This document shows, one piece after another, positions 8,733-18,020 of a DNA stretch of 64,000 bases. The DNA is from Chitinophaga costaii (GTDB lineage Bacteria > Bacteroidota > Bacteroidia > Chitinophagales > Chitinophagaceae), in the NCBI RefSeq assembly GCF_900094705.1, contig NZ_FMAR01000016.1, positions 1 through 64,000 of the forward strand, given 5' to 3'. Within the stretch, counting starts at the first letter, position 1. The number at the start of each line of letters is the position of its first letter. The notes below the pieces were generated by a model. That model was not told the DNA's origin and searched no databases. It worked only from the letters and a program-made list of their open reading frames with translations. A program made the translations under genes and the position numbers.

Positions 8733-9764
8733 ATGGAAGAAAGAACAGAAGTTACCACTCTCGGAGAGTTTGGGCTGATCGATTATCTGACCCGCAATAT
8801 TGAGATTCAGCAAGCCAGCACCATCGTAGGTGTGGGAGATGATGGCGCCGTGATAGACCATTTCGGCAAGCAAACCGTTATTTCCACCGACTTGCTGGTT
8901 GAAGGCATTCACTTTGACCTGGCCTACGTGCCGCTGAAACATTTGGGCTATAAATCGGTGGTGGTAAACTTGTCAGACATTTACGCCATGAATGCCATTC
9001 CCACGCAAATCACTATGAGCCTGGCTTTCAGCAATCGGTTCCCGGTAGAGGCGCTCAATGAATTTTATGAAGGCGTATATGCCGCCTGCGAAACATATGG
9101 GGTAGACCTGGTGGGTGGCGATACATCCGCCTCCCTGAAAGGCCTGCTGATCAGCGTTACCGCCATCGGCGAAGTAGCCCCCGGCCAATTTGTAAAACGC
9201 TCTACTGCACAGAAAGGCGACATCCTCTGCGTAACGGGTGACTTGGGCGCAGCCTTCCTGGGACTTACCATGTTGGAAAGGGAAAAGAAAATATACCTGG
9301 AAAGCCCAGGCGTACAGCCCGATCTGGAAAACCGCACCTATATCCTGGGCCGCCAGCTAAAACCGGAAGCCCGCAAGGATATCATTGAATTCCTGGCCGA
9401 TCAGGGCATTACCCCCACATCTATGATGGACGTAAGTGATGGCCTGAGTTCGGAAATCCTTCATATCTGCAAACAGAGCAACCTGGGCGTAGTATTGTAC
9501 GAAGAAAAAATTCCCATACACCAGGAAACCAAGGAAGTAGCTATGAATTTTGGCCTAGATCCTACCGCCGCAGCCCTGAGTGGCGGCGAGGATTATGAGC
9601 TGCTCTTCACCTTAAAACAGGATGATTACGATAAGATCACCCTCAATGAAAACATAAGTCCCATCGGCTACATGACGGAAAATAGCGAAGGTGCCCATAT
9701 CCTTACCAAAGGCGGCAACAAGTATAAGCTGGTGGCCCAGGGCTGGAATGCTTTTGAACAATAA
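8733..9764 (+). CDS. thiL: Thiamine-monophosphate kinase
   Basis: A 344-residue ThiL that phosphorylates thiamine monophosphate to the active cofactor diphosphate with ATP. Seen in order: GEFGLIDYL at the N-terminus, VGVGDDGAVI near 34-43 (metal/ATP-binding Asp residues), STDLLVEGIHFD, SVVVNLSDIYAMNA, DLVGGDT, VTGDLG and MMDVSDGLSSEI, then SGGEDYELLF near the end. The start at 8733 was preferred to an in-frame ATG at 8661 because the extra 24 residues have no family counterpart. The gene follows the IMPase gene on the same strand, and a strong terminator closes the unit. Confidence 0.95.
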   Translation: MEERTEVTTLGEFGLIDYLTRNIEIQQASTIVGVGDDGAVIDHFGKQTVISTDLLVEGIHFDLAYVPLKHLGYKSVVVNLSDIYAMNAIPTQITMSLAFSNRFPVEALNEFYEGVYAACETYGVDLVGGDTSASLKGLLISVTAIGEVAPGQFVKRSTAQKGDILCVTGDLGAAFLGLTMLEREKKIYLESPGVQPDLENRTYILGRQLKPEARKDIIEFLADQGITPTSMMDVSDGLSSEILHICKQSNLGVVLYEEKIPIHQETKEVAMNFGLDPTAAALSGGEDYELLFTLKQDDYDKITLNENISPIGYMTENSEGAHILTKGGNKYKLVAQGWNAFEQ

Positions 9765-9787
9765 CAAATAACTAAGAACTATTACTG

Positions 9788-9839
9788 CGCAACACCTTAG
9801 CTGGCGAATAATACCGCCGGTTAAGGTGTTGCGTTTTTT
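9788..9839 (+). terminator. Strong terminator after thiL
   Basis: A stem of about 19 bp (CGCAACACCTTA... with ...TTAAGGTGTTGCG) with a short AT-rich loop and six Ts. One of the best hairpins in the window. Confidence 0.93.
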
Positions 9840-9867
9840 ATGACCACCTTTTTTTATAGCAACTTAT

Positions 9868-10584
9868 ATGTATTTGAAGCGAATCTTTTTATCCCTAATT
9901 TTTTGCGGCGTTGCAATGGTGCAGGCGCAGGATGTTAAACATAATTACCAGCAGTGGTATACTTACTTTGGCAATATGAAACTGGCCCCGCACTGGGCCA
10001 TTCATTTCGATGCCCAGGCCCGTATCCGAAATGGGTTCAGTGATAAAGGCCAGTTGCTGGTGAGGCCCGGCATTCAGTACGTGCAAAACAAAAAAATTAA
10101 TTACACGCTGGGGTATGCCTATGCGCCAACTTACAACGACGCCACTGGACGCTGGTTTCCGGAACACCGCCTCTTTGAACAATTCATATATCGCGACCAG
10201 GAAAAACATTTTGATATGCATCACCGCGTGCGACTGGAACAGCGCTGGGTAGGTCAGAAGAATGCGCACGGCGATATCACTACCTGGAAATACGGCAACC
10301 GCTTCCGCTACTTTAACCGTACTTATCTGCCCCTGGGTCCCAAGCCCCGGAAAGGCAGTTATTACCTGGCCCTGCAAAATGAGATCTTCCTCAATCTCTG
10401 GGGCAATACCATTAACCCTAAAGTATTTGATCAGAACCGTTTCCTGGTGGCTCCTGGGTACCAGCCTACTGCTTCCCTGCGGCTGGAAGCGGGTTACATG
10501 AATCAATTTGTTCAGGCTGCCAGTGGCGATAAAAGTATGAACCACATTTTACACCTGTCGGTGCTGCATAATTTTGCCTGGTAG
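9868..10584 (+). CDS. DUF2490 outer-membrane beta-barrel protein
   Basis: 238 residues with a signal peptide (MYLKRIFLSLIFCGVAMVQAQ) and then alternating aromatic and polar strands. The pattern QQWYTYFGNMKLAPHWAIHFDAQ at the start and a closing aromatic (final residues HNFAW) are typical of small outer-membrane barrels. Family DUF2490 is common in Bacteroidota and its function is unknown. It stands alone between a terminator and a convergent neighbour. The barrel topology is inferred from strand periodicity. Confidence 0.85.
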   Translation: MYLKRIFLSLIFCGVAMVQAQDVKHNYQQWYTYFGNMKLAPHWAIHFDAQARIRNGFSDKGQLLVRPGIQYVQNKKINYTLGYAYAPTYNDATGRWFPEHRLFEQFIYRDQEKHFDMHHRVRLEQRWVGQKNAHGDITTWKYGNRFRYFNRTYLPLGPKPRKGSYYLALQNEIFLNLWGNTINPKVFDQNRFLVAPGYQPTASLRLEAGYMNQFVQAASGDKSMNHILHLSVLHNFAW

Positions 10585-10685
10585 TTTCGCGGTGTTGAGC
10601 CGAATAATACAATTAATTGGCTCATGACGTATAATTGGCAGCAAACACACTGGCAGTATGGATATGTAGGCGGACGCCTTAAAGC

Positions 10686-10721
10686 AAACGGGCCGTTCTT
10701 TTTTAGAAGCGCGGCCTGTTT
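10686..10721. terminator. Hairpin between convergent DUF2490 and GT39 genes
   Basis: AAACGGGCCG pairs with CGGCCTGTTT (one wobble) around a T-rich loop. The T-tail is weak on both strands, so confidence is moderate. Confidence 0.5.
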
Positions 10722-10725
10722 CCAA

Positions 10726-12402
10726 TTATTGCACGTTTAAGGTAATGTTCTGGCTATTGTGCGTAGGCGGCAATGGACTGTCGAATACGCTGAATTTTAG
10801 TTTGTACAGACCTGGAGTAGCGGGTGCTTTTACCGCAATGTCTACGCTATCCTGCCCCAGCACTGCGGGTAGTGTAAGCGCCGTTTTTACCGGGGGCAAC
10901 TCATCTTCCAGGTGCAAAAAGCTATATCCTATCAAGGGAATATTCGCCGTATCATAGGCTATACTCGATGCATAATTATTCTTTACTGCCAGGCGAAAAT
11001 GCAGGTCTGCATTTGTTTTCACAGCGCGGGTAGCGGTATTGGTCTCAAACTGAATGAGCTGGTAACTATAGTAGCGCGGCGATGCATATTCATGCAAACG
11101 GATGTAAGGCAGGATCAGGCTATCTGTTACCGGCAGGTAGTCTTCCTGGTGAAAAACAACCAAGGCGGGCTTGCCCCAGAGCTGGGTTTCCGTATCCCAG
11201 AAATTATATTGGTTGCGACGGCTGGCGCGGTCGTTCACGCAGTAGGCCGTTTCGCCGGTGTAGAACATGTACTTGGAAGGTAACTGATAACTATTGATAA
11301 ACACTACCGGCCTACCGGCCGCCTGCTGCTGTAAACGGGCCGTCCAGTTTTTGTTATTATGCACCTCCGGACGTATACGGATACCTGGTATAAAATCATA
11401 TACCAGGTAAATGCGTGCCGCAATTACAATCAGCAGGGTAATAGGCACCAGTATGTACAAAGGCTTGCGCGAAACCCGCCGCCGAAGTATATATTGATGG
11501 GCAAGGTACATTACCGGGGTAAACAGCATCACCGTCCAGTTGCCCTCTACCCTTCCTTTCAAAGTGCTGAGTAGGAAAAACAGGAGAACGCCTATCAGGC
11601 AGTATTTCAACCCTCGCTCAAAGGCCGTTTTCAACGGGCAGGCAATACCATAATACAGGAGGAGCCAGCCTGCTACCGGCCCAAAAAGTAACACCTGGCC
11701 AATCAGATAATCCGTGGTGAAAGCGCTTTGATACACTACCGCATTGCGCTCCACGAGGTGGTATTGCAGAGAAGGAAAATGATGTGAGTACTGCCAGTAC
11801 AGGTGAGGGAAAAACAGCACCGTGGTAATGGCCACCGCCACATAAAAGCGGAACACGCGCAGCAGGTTCAAATTAGAAAGCACGATAAAAAACACCAGCA
11901 GGATGCCATGGTATTTACTATAAAACATTAATGCCATGCTTAGCCCCAGCAGCAACGTATTTTTCCAGTTTTGTTTTTGCAGGAAGTTGCGGTATACCAA
12001 GAAAAAGTAAGTGGCAAAAAAGATCAGTGGCAAATCTGGTACGGCTATCATACCACCCACTTGCATAGCACCCATAGCTCCCAGCAGCCAGTAGTATAAG
12101 CGATTGTCTTTCTGAGGAAGCATGCGTTGCAGCAGCCACAGGGTAGCAACATTAAGTAGCACCACTAACAAACGCACCCCCAGTTCGTTATGAAACAGGG
12201 CATAACCCATTTTTATAAGCAGGGCAATCATGGGCGGGTGATCAAAGTAGCCCCAGTCCAGGTGACGCGAGTATACCCAGTAATAGGCCTCATCGTCCAT
12301 CAACTCCGTATAGCAGGCCTGCAAGAGTCCCAGCAGCAGCCATAGGAGCAGGAACAGATTTTTATATTGGTCTTTCTTGAAAAATCGTCGAAGTGCCTTC
12401 AT
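10726..12402 (-). CDS. GT39/ArnT-like membrane glycosyltransferase
   Basis: A 558-residue polytopic protein of the dolichyl/undecaprenyl-phosphate-sugar transferase superfamily. The first periplasmic loop has the catalytic acidic motif MDDEAYYW (D36, D37, E38) followed by HLDWGYFDHPPM. About eleven hydrophobic helices follow up to residue 350, then a soluble C-terminal domain (about 360-558). Such enzymes move a sugar from a lipid-phosphate donor to a lipid or protein in the periplasm; the acceptor is unknown. It begins 15 bases after nagA on the same strand and is probably the third gene of the VOC-NagA-GT39 unit, though a metabolic link to amino sugars is only inferred. Confidence 0.87.
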   Translation of the reverse strand: MKALRRFFKKDQYKNLFLLLWLLLGLLQACYTELMDDEAYYWVYSRHLDWGYFDHPPMIALLIKMGYALFHNELGVRLLVVLLNVATLWLLQRMLPQKDNRLYYWLLGAMGAMQVGGMIAVPDLPLIFFATYFFLVYRNFLQKQNWKNTLLLGLSMALMFYSKYHGILLVFFIVLSNLNLLRVFRFYVAVAITTVLFFPHLYWQYSHHFPSLQYHLVERNAVVYQSAFTTDYLIGQVLLFGPVAGWLLLYYGIACPLKTAFERGLKYCLIGVLLFFLLSTLKGRVEGNWTVMLFTPVMYLAHQYILRRRVSRKPLYILVPITLLIVIAARIYLVYDFIPGIRIRPEVHNNKNWTARLQQQAAGRPVVFINSYQLPSKYMFYTGETAYCVNDRASRRNQYNFWDTETQLWGKPALVVFHQEDYLPVTDSLILPYIRLHEYASPRYYSYQLIQFETNTATRAVKTNADLHFRLAVKNNYASSIAYDTANIPLIGYSFLHLEDELPPVKTALTLPAVLGQDSVDIAVKAPATPGLYKLKFSVFDSPLPPTHNSQNITLNVQ

Positions 12403-12417
12403 AAGTACAAATATAGC

Positions 12418-13515
12418 CTATACAATCACTTCCTTCAATTGCAACGCTGCATCCAGCACCACGAAGTGAGCGTTATATCCGGGGGCTATACGGCCCATGC
12501 TATGCAAACCTGCCACCCGCGCAGGGTACAGCGAGGCCATGCGCAGACTTTCGGCCAGGGATAGACCTACTTTCTCTACGCAGTTTTTTACGCCCTGCAA
12601 TTGGGTAAGGCAAGATCCTGCCAGCACCCCCTGGCCGGTTACGTAGCGATCCTCCCGGAATACGTATATATAATCACCGGCAGCATTTTCGGTTACCGCG
12701 TCGGTAATCAGGAAAAGGCGGTCGCCCAGTATCTGTTTGCTGATACGGATGGAGTTAAAGTCTACATGCACCCCATCTGCTACCACGCTCACCGCCACCC
12801 GCGGATGGTCGTAAATAGCGCCCACCATACCTGGCTCACGGCCCTGCAAGGCCGACATGGCATTGAACAAATGTGTGGCGGCAGGAATGCCCCGCTGAAA
12901 GGAAAGGATGGCTTCCGCGTAGGTAGCATTGCTATGCCCCGCCGATATTACAATGCCTGCTGCCTGTAAACGCGCTACCAGCGCAGGATCGCAACGCTCC
13001 GGGGCCAGGGTCATATATTTTACGGTTGATTTGCCCTTTTCCAGTATCCAGTCAATATCCGCCGCAGTGGGTTGTTTAATGTATTTTTCAAGGTGCGCCC
13101 CTTTCTTTACCGGGTTCATAAAAGGCCCTTCCAGGTGCAGGCCCAAACAACCCTGCCCACCCTGTGTCCAGTAGTCGCTTATGGCTTGCATACCTTGCTC
13201 CATGATCTCAAAAGAGGTAGTGGGCAGGGTTATCATAAAGTGGGAAGCGCCGCCAGCCAGGCAATAAGCGTAGGTAGCTTTGATAGTGGCCACATCCGGC
13301 TGCTGCATAAGCAGGCGGCCATTGCCCCCGTAAATCTGCAAGTCTATGAAGGCCGGGGCCAGCAGCGCTCCTTGCAGGTCTATTTGTTCCGCACCAGCGG
13401 GTATGGCGCTCACCTGCAGCACTGCTACTACGCGCTTGTCTGCTACTAATACGGCATGATCTTGCACGAAAACTTCACCCGTGAAAATGCGGGCGTTATG
13501 ATAGGCTGTAAGCAT
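12418..13515 (-). CDS. nagA: N-acetylglucosamine-6-phosphate deacetylase
   Basis: A 365-residue amidohydrolase that removes acetate from GlcNAc-6-P in amino-sugar recycling. The metal and substrate residues are present: E129 in HLEGPF, H194 in GHSNA, H215 in HLFNAM and the catalytic D272 in LITDA. It begins 11 bases after the VOC gene and ends 15 bases before the GT39 gene. No nagB or sugar transporter is adjacent, so the source of GlcNAc-6-P (wall turnover or chitin) is not shown by context. Length and motifs fit the family throughout. Confidence 0.95.
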   Translation of the reverse strand: MLTAYHNARIFTGEVFVQDHAVLVADKRVVAVLQVSAIPAGAEQIDLQGALLAPAFIDLQIYGGNGRLLMQQPDVATIKATYAYCLAGGASHFMITLPTTSFEIMEQGMQAISDYWTQGGQGCLGLHLEGPFMNPVKKGAHLEKYIKQPTAADIDWILEKGKSTVKYMTLAPERCDPALVARLQAAGIVISAGHSNATYAEAILSFQRGIPAATHLFNAMSALQGREPGMVGAIYDHPRVAVSVVADGVHVDFNSIRISKQILGDRLFLITDAVTENAAGDYIYVFREDRYVTGQGVLAGSCLTQLQGVKNCVEKVGLSLAESLRMASLYPARVAGLHSMGRIAPGYNAHFVVLDAALQLKEVIV

Positions 13516-13526
13516 GGAATATTCTT

Positions 13527-13940
13527 TTAGGCTTTTTCGTCTGATCGTGGCTTGGCAATTTCATACAGCTCCAGTGGCAACCCGTCTGGGTCCTGGAAAA
13601 AAGTAAAGCGCTGCCCGGTGTAAGGATCTACCCGGATAGGTTCTGTAAATACCCCTTTGGCTTGCAGGGCATTCACCGATTGCGCTATATCAATTACGGC
13701 AAACGCCAGGTGGCGCAGTCCCTGAGCCTCAGGCCGGCTGGGCCTTGGCGGAGGATCAGGGAAGGAAAATAGTTCAATAATATACTGCCCCTGAAGGGCC
13801 AGATCCAGTTTATAAGACTGGCGTTCCTCCCGGTACACTTCGCGCACCACGGTAAGGCCCAGCACATCGGTATAAAATGCCTTACTGCGCGCGTAGTCGC
13901 CGGCAATGATGGCAATATGGTGAAGGGAATGTAAATTCAT
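13527..13940 (-). CDS. VOC-family (glyoxalase I-like, YaeR type) protein
   Basis: A 137-residue single VOC module with the two beta-alpha-beta-beta-beta repeats: LHHIAIIAGDYARSKAFYTDVLGL at the N-terminus and RHLAFAVIDI...FFQDPDGLPLELYE later. Possible metal ligands are the His of HHIAI, the His of RHLAF and the last Glu of LELYE. YaeR-like proteins have unproven substrates, so true methylglyoxal detoxification is not claimed. It is the first gene of the unit with nagA and GT39, starting after a terminator. Confidence 0.85.
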   Translation of the reverse strand: MNLHSLHHIAIIAGDYARSKAFYTDVLGLTVVREVYREERQSYKLDLALQGQYIIELFSFPDPPPRPSRPEAQGLRHLAFAVIDIAQSVNALQAKGVFTEPIRVDPYTGQRFTFFQDPDGLPLELYEIAKPRSDEKA

Positions 13941-13963
13941 AAGCCTTGTTTTGGTGCAAAAAC

Positions 13964-13998
13964 AAAAACGTTCCTTACCAGGGCAAGGAACGTTTTTT
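13964..13998. terminator. Terminator after the omega-amidase gene
   Basis: Ten-base stem AACGTTCCTT/AAGGAACGTT with A-run left and T7 right. It is effective for the minus-strand nitrilase gene that ends at 14011. Confidence 0.88.
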
Positions 13999-14010
13999 TA
14001 TCCGTACCCA

Positions 14011-14799
14011 TTAAAGTACCTGGAATTTGTCGGCGTCTTTCAGGAAGGGAATGTTTTTGCGGATCTCTTCCAGCTTTTCACGGTGCAGGGTGTAAGTAAA
14101 TACATCTTCATCATGGGCTTTCTGATACAGGATTTCGCCCAATGGGTCAATAATGCTGCTGTCGCCACTGTGGTAAATATTATTGCCATCGTTGCCCACC
14201 CGGTTCAGGCCTATCACGTAGGCCTGGTTTTCAATAGCTCTTGCCTGCAACAAAGCTTTCCAGGCAGTATTGCGGCGCTCCGGCCAGTTGGCCACATTGA
14301 TGAGTACATCATAAGCCACTCCATCCTGCTGAATGGCATTGCGCGACCATACGGGGAAACGCAGGTCGTAACATACGTTGAGATTTATCTTCCAGCCCTT
14401 CACCTGTGCAATGAGGCGTTTATCACCGGCATGATAGTGATTGTCTTCGCCGGCATAGCCAAACAAGTGGCGCTTATCGTAAATGCCATACACGCCATTG
14501 GGCTGCATCCAAAGGAGGCGGTTCACGTAGTGGTCTCCATCTTTGATAATAAGACTGCCAGTGAGGATCACATTTTTTTCCCGGGCCTTTTGTTCCATCC
14601 ATATCACTGCGCTGCCTTCCATCGTTTGGGCAAGTACTTCTGGGCGCATACTGAAACCAGTGCTAAACATTTCCGGAAGGATCACCACTTCAGTGCGCCC
14701 TTGGATGGCATTAATCTTTTCATCGAACAAACGCAGGTTAGCGTCAATATTCTCCCAATTTAAATTTGCCTGGATAAGTGTTACGGTAAGATCGGCCAT
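14011..14799 (-). CDS. Nitrilase-superfamily omega-amidase (YafV-like)
   Basis: 262 residues with the complete Glu-Lys-Cys triad: E43 in LPEMFSTGF, K109 in YDKRHLF and C143 in NVCYDLRFP. The STGFS and KRHLFGYAGE contexts match the omega-amidase/YafV branch, which hydrolyses alpha-ketoglutaramate or ketosuccinamate to the ketoacid and ammonia. This would act in the cytoplasm in methionine salvage or glutamine-transaminase repair. Neighbours do not add to this. It is monocistronic, with a terminator at its 3' end. Confidence 0.9.
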   Translation of the reverse strand: MADLTVTLIQANLNWENIDANLRLFDEKINAIQGRTEVVILPEMFSTGFSMRPEVLAQTMEGSAVIWMEQKAREKNVILTGSLIIKDGDHYVNRLLWMQPNGVYGIYDKRHLFGYAGEDNHYHAGDKRLIAQVKGWKINLNVCYDLRFPVWSRNAIQQDGVAYDVLINVANWPERRNTAWKALLQARAIENQAYVIGLNRVGNDGNNIYHSGDSSIIDPLGEILYQKAHDEDVFTYTLHREKLEEIRKNIPFLKDADKFQVL

Positions 14800-14921
14800 G
14801 ATGGTTACTGGTAATATTTAACAAATTTACGAAATGTGGGATAGCTTTTTTTTAAAAAAGGGGCGCTGGGAAATGGTATTATTCAACAGCCTACCCTCCG
14901 GCAGGCTTGGAAGCGCAAGAG

Positions 14922-15380
14922 TTAATCATCCTCCTTGGTGAGTTGTTCCACCACAGCAGCTACCAGCCCTGGCTCATATCCTTTCTGCGCCAGGTAGGCC
15001 CAGGTTTTTTGCTTACGCCTGAGTAACGGCTCCCGTTGCAGGCTTTCAAATTTTTTACGGGCCAGCTTATGCAGGGTAGCCTGGTAGTCGGCATCCTCAA
15101 TTTCCAGTAACCCCTTTTTGATACAATACGCCGCCACCTGAAGCTGCTGCAATGCTGCGGCAATCTTTTTCCGGCCCCACTGCTGCATGCGGAATTTGCC
15201 ACCTGCAAAGGCAATGGCAAACCGCTCCTCGTTCAGAAAATCTTCACTGATCAGTTCCACGATGGCCTGGTCTATTGCATCGCCGCGCAGGCCCAGCTCC
15301 AGGCATTTTTGCCTTACCTCGCTGTGGCAGCGCTCCTGGTAAGCACAGTAATTCCTTAATTGCAATATGGCTGTATCCAT
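14922..15380 (-). CDS. recX: RecX-family regulator
   Basis: 152 helical residues with the tandem three-helix RecX repeats. The first reads LRNYCAYQERCHSEVRQKC...AIVELISEDFLNEERFA, and GGKFRMQQWGRKKIAAALQ follows. RecX proteins bind RecA filaments and limit their activity. recA is not adjacent. It lies downstream of uvrD on the same strand but a strong hairpin separates them, so it is probably transcribed from its own promoter within the hairpin-bearing gap. Confidence 0.9.
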   Translation of the reverse strand: MDTAILQLRNYCAYQERCHSEVRQKCLELGLRGDAIDQAIVELISEDFLNEERFAIAFAGGKFRMQQWGRKKIAAALQQLQVAAYCIKKGLLEIEDADYQATLHKLARKKFESLQREPLLRRKQKTWAYLAQKGYEPGLVAAVVEQLTKEDD

Positions 15381-15394
15381 AACATTTAAAATAC

Positions 15395-15446
15395 AGGAAT
15401 GGCCGGAACGCTGCTATTAGCAGGCTTTTCCGGCCATTCCTATTTA
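15395..15446 (-). terminator. Terminator after uvrD
   Basis: Fourteen-base outer stem AGGAATGGCCGGAA/TTCCGGCCATTCCT, with a second inner stem. On the minus strand a T-containing stretch (GTATTTTAAA) follows. Confidence 0.8.
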
Positions 15447-15455
15447 TTAAGAAGG

Positions 15456-17783
15456 TTATCGTTTAGTGATCATCAGCTTGGCGTAGTTGAGCATGATTTT
15501 TTTCTCCCCTCCGGCTTTCGGAAATACCACGGTAGCAATCCGGTTGTGAGAGGCGCCTTCCATAGCGGTAATGGTGCCAAAGCCAAATTTCTGGTGTTCT
15601 ACTTCCATGCCGGCCTCCATGGTGGCCGGGTCATCCGGTGTGAAGTTGGGGGATGGCACATGCGTGCTGACCACCGGCATGGGCTTGGGCGTGGAACGCA
15701 CACCGGTAGCTGTAGGCGGTTGGGTTACCACCGTTTTCTTACGGTCAAACATATTATTACTGTTGCCCCAGCCGCTATTGCTGCCGCCAAAGGCGTTGCG
15801 CACCCCGCCGCCGGCATAACTACGATCTATATATTTTTCCGGCATTTCGTCCAGGAAACGGCTGGGTTCATTCTGCACCAGGTTGCCAAAGCGGTAGCGG
15901 CTATTGGCGTAACTGATAAACAGGCGGGTTTTGGCGCGGGTCACAGCTACATAGAACAAGCGTCTTTCCTCTTCCAGCTCCTCCCGGGTGTTAATAGACA
16001 TGGAACTCGGAAACAAGCTTTCTTCCAAGCCCACATTAAATACCACCGGAAACTCCAGCCCCTTGGCAGCGTGGATAGTCATAAGCTTTACCACATCGCT
16101 ATTCTCATCGCTGCCATTGTCGGCATCGGTGAGCAGGGATATCTGTTGCAGGTAAGTACCCAGGCTTTTCTCCAGCAGCTCCCCGTCTTCCGTAGGGGTT
16201 TCGGTAAATTCCTTGATGGAGTTCAGCAACTCCTGAATGTTTTCGTAACGGGCCAGCCCTTCAGTGGTCTTGTCATTAAACAATTCTTTTACTATGCCAG
16301 TAGATTTACCCACTGCAATGGCAATGTCGTATGCATTGTGCTGCTGCTGGACCATGGCCTGGAAACTCTGGATCATGGTAACGAAACCATCTATGGCTTC
16401 CAGCGTGCCGCCTTTGAATCCAAATTCACGGGCGCGTACCAGTACTTCCCAGAAAGGAATATCCTGGTCATTGGCCAGCACCATTGTTTTCTCAATAGTG
16501 GTTTTACCAATACCACGGATGGGATAGTTAATGATACGTTTAATATTTTCCTCATCGCGGGTATTGCTCACAACCCTCAGATAAGACAGGAAGTCCTTGA
16601 TCTCTTTGCGTTGATAGAAAGAAATACCCCCAAAAATCCGATAAGCAATATTCATGCGGCGCAAGCTTTCCTCGAAGGAACGGCTTTGTGCATTGGTGCG
16701 GTACAGGATGCAGAAATCACGGTTGTTGTAATGGTTACGCAGCTTTTGTTCGGCAATAGTATCGGCTACAAATTTACCTTCCTCATTGTCCGTCATAGTG
16801 CGCACCAGTTTTATCTTCTCCCCTTCTATATTGTCTGTCCACAGGGCCTTTTCAATCTGGCCCTTGTTATTGCCAATCACTTCATTGGCTACGTTCAGGA
16901 TAGACTTGGTACTGCGGTAATTCTGTTCAAGTTTTACCACCTTGGTATCTTCATAATCTTTTTCAAACTGGAGAATGTTCTGAATAGTGGCACCCCGGAA
17001 GGAATAAATACTTTGGGCATCATCACCTACCACACAGATATTTTCATGGGCGGCCCCCAGTAGTTTAATGATCTCATACTGGGCCGGGTTGGTATCCTGG
17101 TACTCATCGATCATGATGTACTTAAACTTGTGCTGGTACTTGTGCAGCACTTCCGGAAAGTGTTTTAGCAGCAAGTACATTTTGTACAGCAGGTCGTCAA
17201 AGTCCATGGCCCCGTTCTTAAAGCAACGTTTGGCGTAGGCCTCATAGATATGGCCTATCATAGGTCGGTTGGCCCGCATGTCTTCCTGCTGTATGGCATG
17301 ATCATGCTTGTATTCCTCGGGGCTCATTAGGTTATTCTTGGCGGCGGAAATACGGCCATACACTAAGTTTGGCTTATAATGCTTGTCATCCAGGTTCAAC
17401 TCATGGAGGATAGTTTTAATTACGCTTTTGGCGTCGTCGCTATCATAAATGGTAAAATCGCTGGGATAGCCAAGTTTAGTTGCTTCTGCGCGCAGCAGGC
17501 GGGCAAAAACAGAATGAAATGTACCAATGTAAAGGTTACGGGCTTCGGAACTGCCCAGGATACGCTCCACACGTTCCTTCATTTCCTTGGCTGCCTTATT
17601 GGTAAAAGTGAGGGAAAGTATATTAAATGCATCTACCCCATTGCGCAGCAGGTGAGCAATGCGGGTGGTCAGCACTTTAGTTTTGCCGGAACCGGCACCC
17701 GCCACGATCATGAGGGGGCCGTTAATATGCATCACCGCAGCGCGTTGCGGCTCGTTCAGTTCGCTTAAATAATTGTCATTCAT
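15456..17783 (-). CDS. uvrD: UvrD/PcrA-type superfamily 1A DNA helicase
   Basis: A 775-residue 3'-5' helicase of nucleotide excision and mismatch repair and of fork clearance. Seen: LNEPQRAAV Q-motif near residue 9, Walker A GAGSGKT at 29-35, LTFTNKAA motif Ia, IDEYQDT (D226, E227) motif II, GDDAQSIYSFRGA motif III, LEQNYRS motif IV, MTIHAAKGLEFPVVF motif V and RRLFYVAVTRAK motif VI. A Gly/Asn-rich linker (about 650-680) precedes a C-terminal Tudor-like module (VEHQKFGFGTI...) that in PcrA contacts RNA polymerase. The promoter is suggested by TACTTTTG (17833 to 17826, minus strand), about 42 bases before the start. Confidence 0.96.
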   Translation of the reverse strand: MNDNYLSELNEPQRAAVMHINGPLMIVAGAGSGKTKVLTTRIAHLLRNGVDAFNILSLTFTNKAAKEMKERVERILGSSEARNLYIGTFHSVFARLLRAEATKLGYPSDFTIYDSDDAKSVIKTILHELNLDDKHYKPNLVYGRISAAKNNLMSPEEYKHDHAIQQEDMRANRPMIGHIYEAYAKRCFKNGAMDFDDLLYKMYLLLKHFPEVLHKYQHKFKYIMIDEYQDTNPAQYEIIKLLGAAHENICVVGDDAQSIYSFRGATIQNILQFEKDYEDTKVVKLEQNYRSTKSILNVANEVIGNNKGQIEKALWTDNIEGEKIKLVRTMTDNEEGKFVADTIAEQKLRNHYNNRDFCILYRTNAQSRSFEESLRRMNIAYRIFGGISFYQRKEIKDFLSYLRVVSNTRDEENIKRIINYPIRGIGKTTIEKTMVLANDQDIPFWEVLVRAREFGFKGGTLEAIDGFVTMIQSFQAMVQQQHNAYDIAIAVGKSTGIVKELFNDKTTEGLARYENIQELLNSIKEFTETPTEDGELLEKSLGTYLQQISLLTDADNGSDENSDVVKLMTIHAAKGLEFPVVFNVGLEESLFPSSMSINTREELEEERRLFYVAVTRAKTRLFISYANSRYRFGNLVQNEPSRFLDEMPEKYIDRSYAGGGVRNAFGGSNSGWGNSNNMFDRKKTVVTQPPTATGVRSTPKPMPVVSTHVPSPNFTPDDPATMEAGMEVEHQKFGFGTITAMEGASHNRIATVVFPKAGGEKKIMLNYAKLMITKR

Positions 17784-17825
17784 CCGCAGGAAAGCCTAGT
17801 TGTTTGTATGAAAAATGGAAGGTAA

Positions 17826-17833
17826 CAAAAGTA
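17826..17833 (-). promoter_or_regulatory. -7 box for uvrD
   Basis: TACTTTTG on the minus strand matches TAnnTTTG exactly, but no good TTTG lies 19-21 bases upstream. The implied 5' leader is about 35-40 bases. Confidence 0.45.
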
Positions 17834-18020
17834 CGAAAAAACATGCGCACCTTTTGCATGGACATGGCACAAAACCACCCACTCCCAGGATGGTGTGCTC
17901 TTAAAAATACATCCATTTACCTAGGGAAGGCTTTCATCCTTCATTTTTCCTGCTTAAACGGCTATAGCGGTGGGAAAACAAAAAACAATTATAGCAGATT
18001 AGGTAAACAATGTCTTCAGT

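Noticed and set aside
15399..17063. A 554-codon open frame on the plus strand, opposite uvrD
   Set aside because: Its translation has no family features and it mirrors the clearly helicase-coding strand; it is an antisense shadow.
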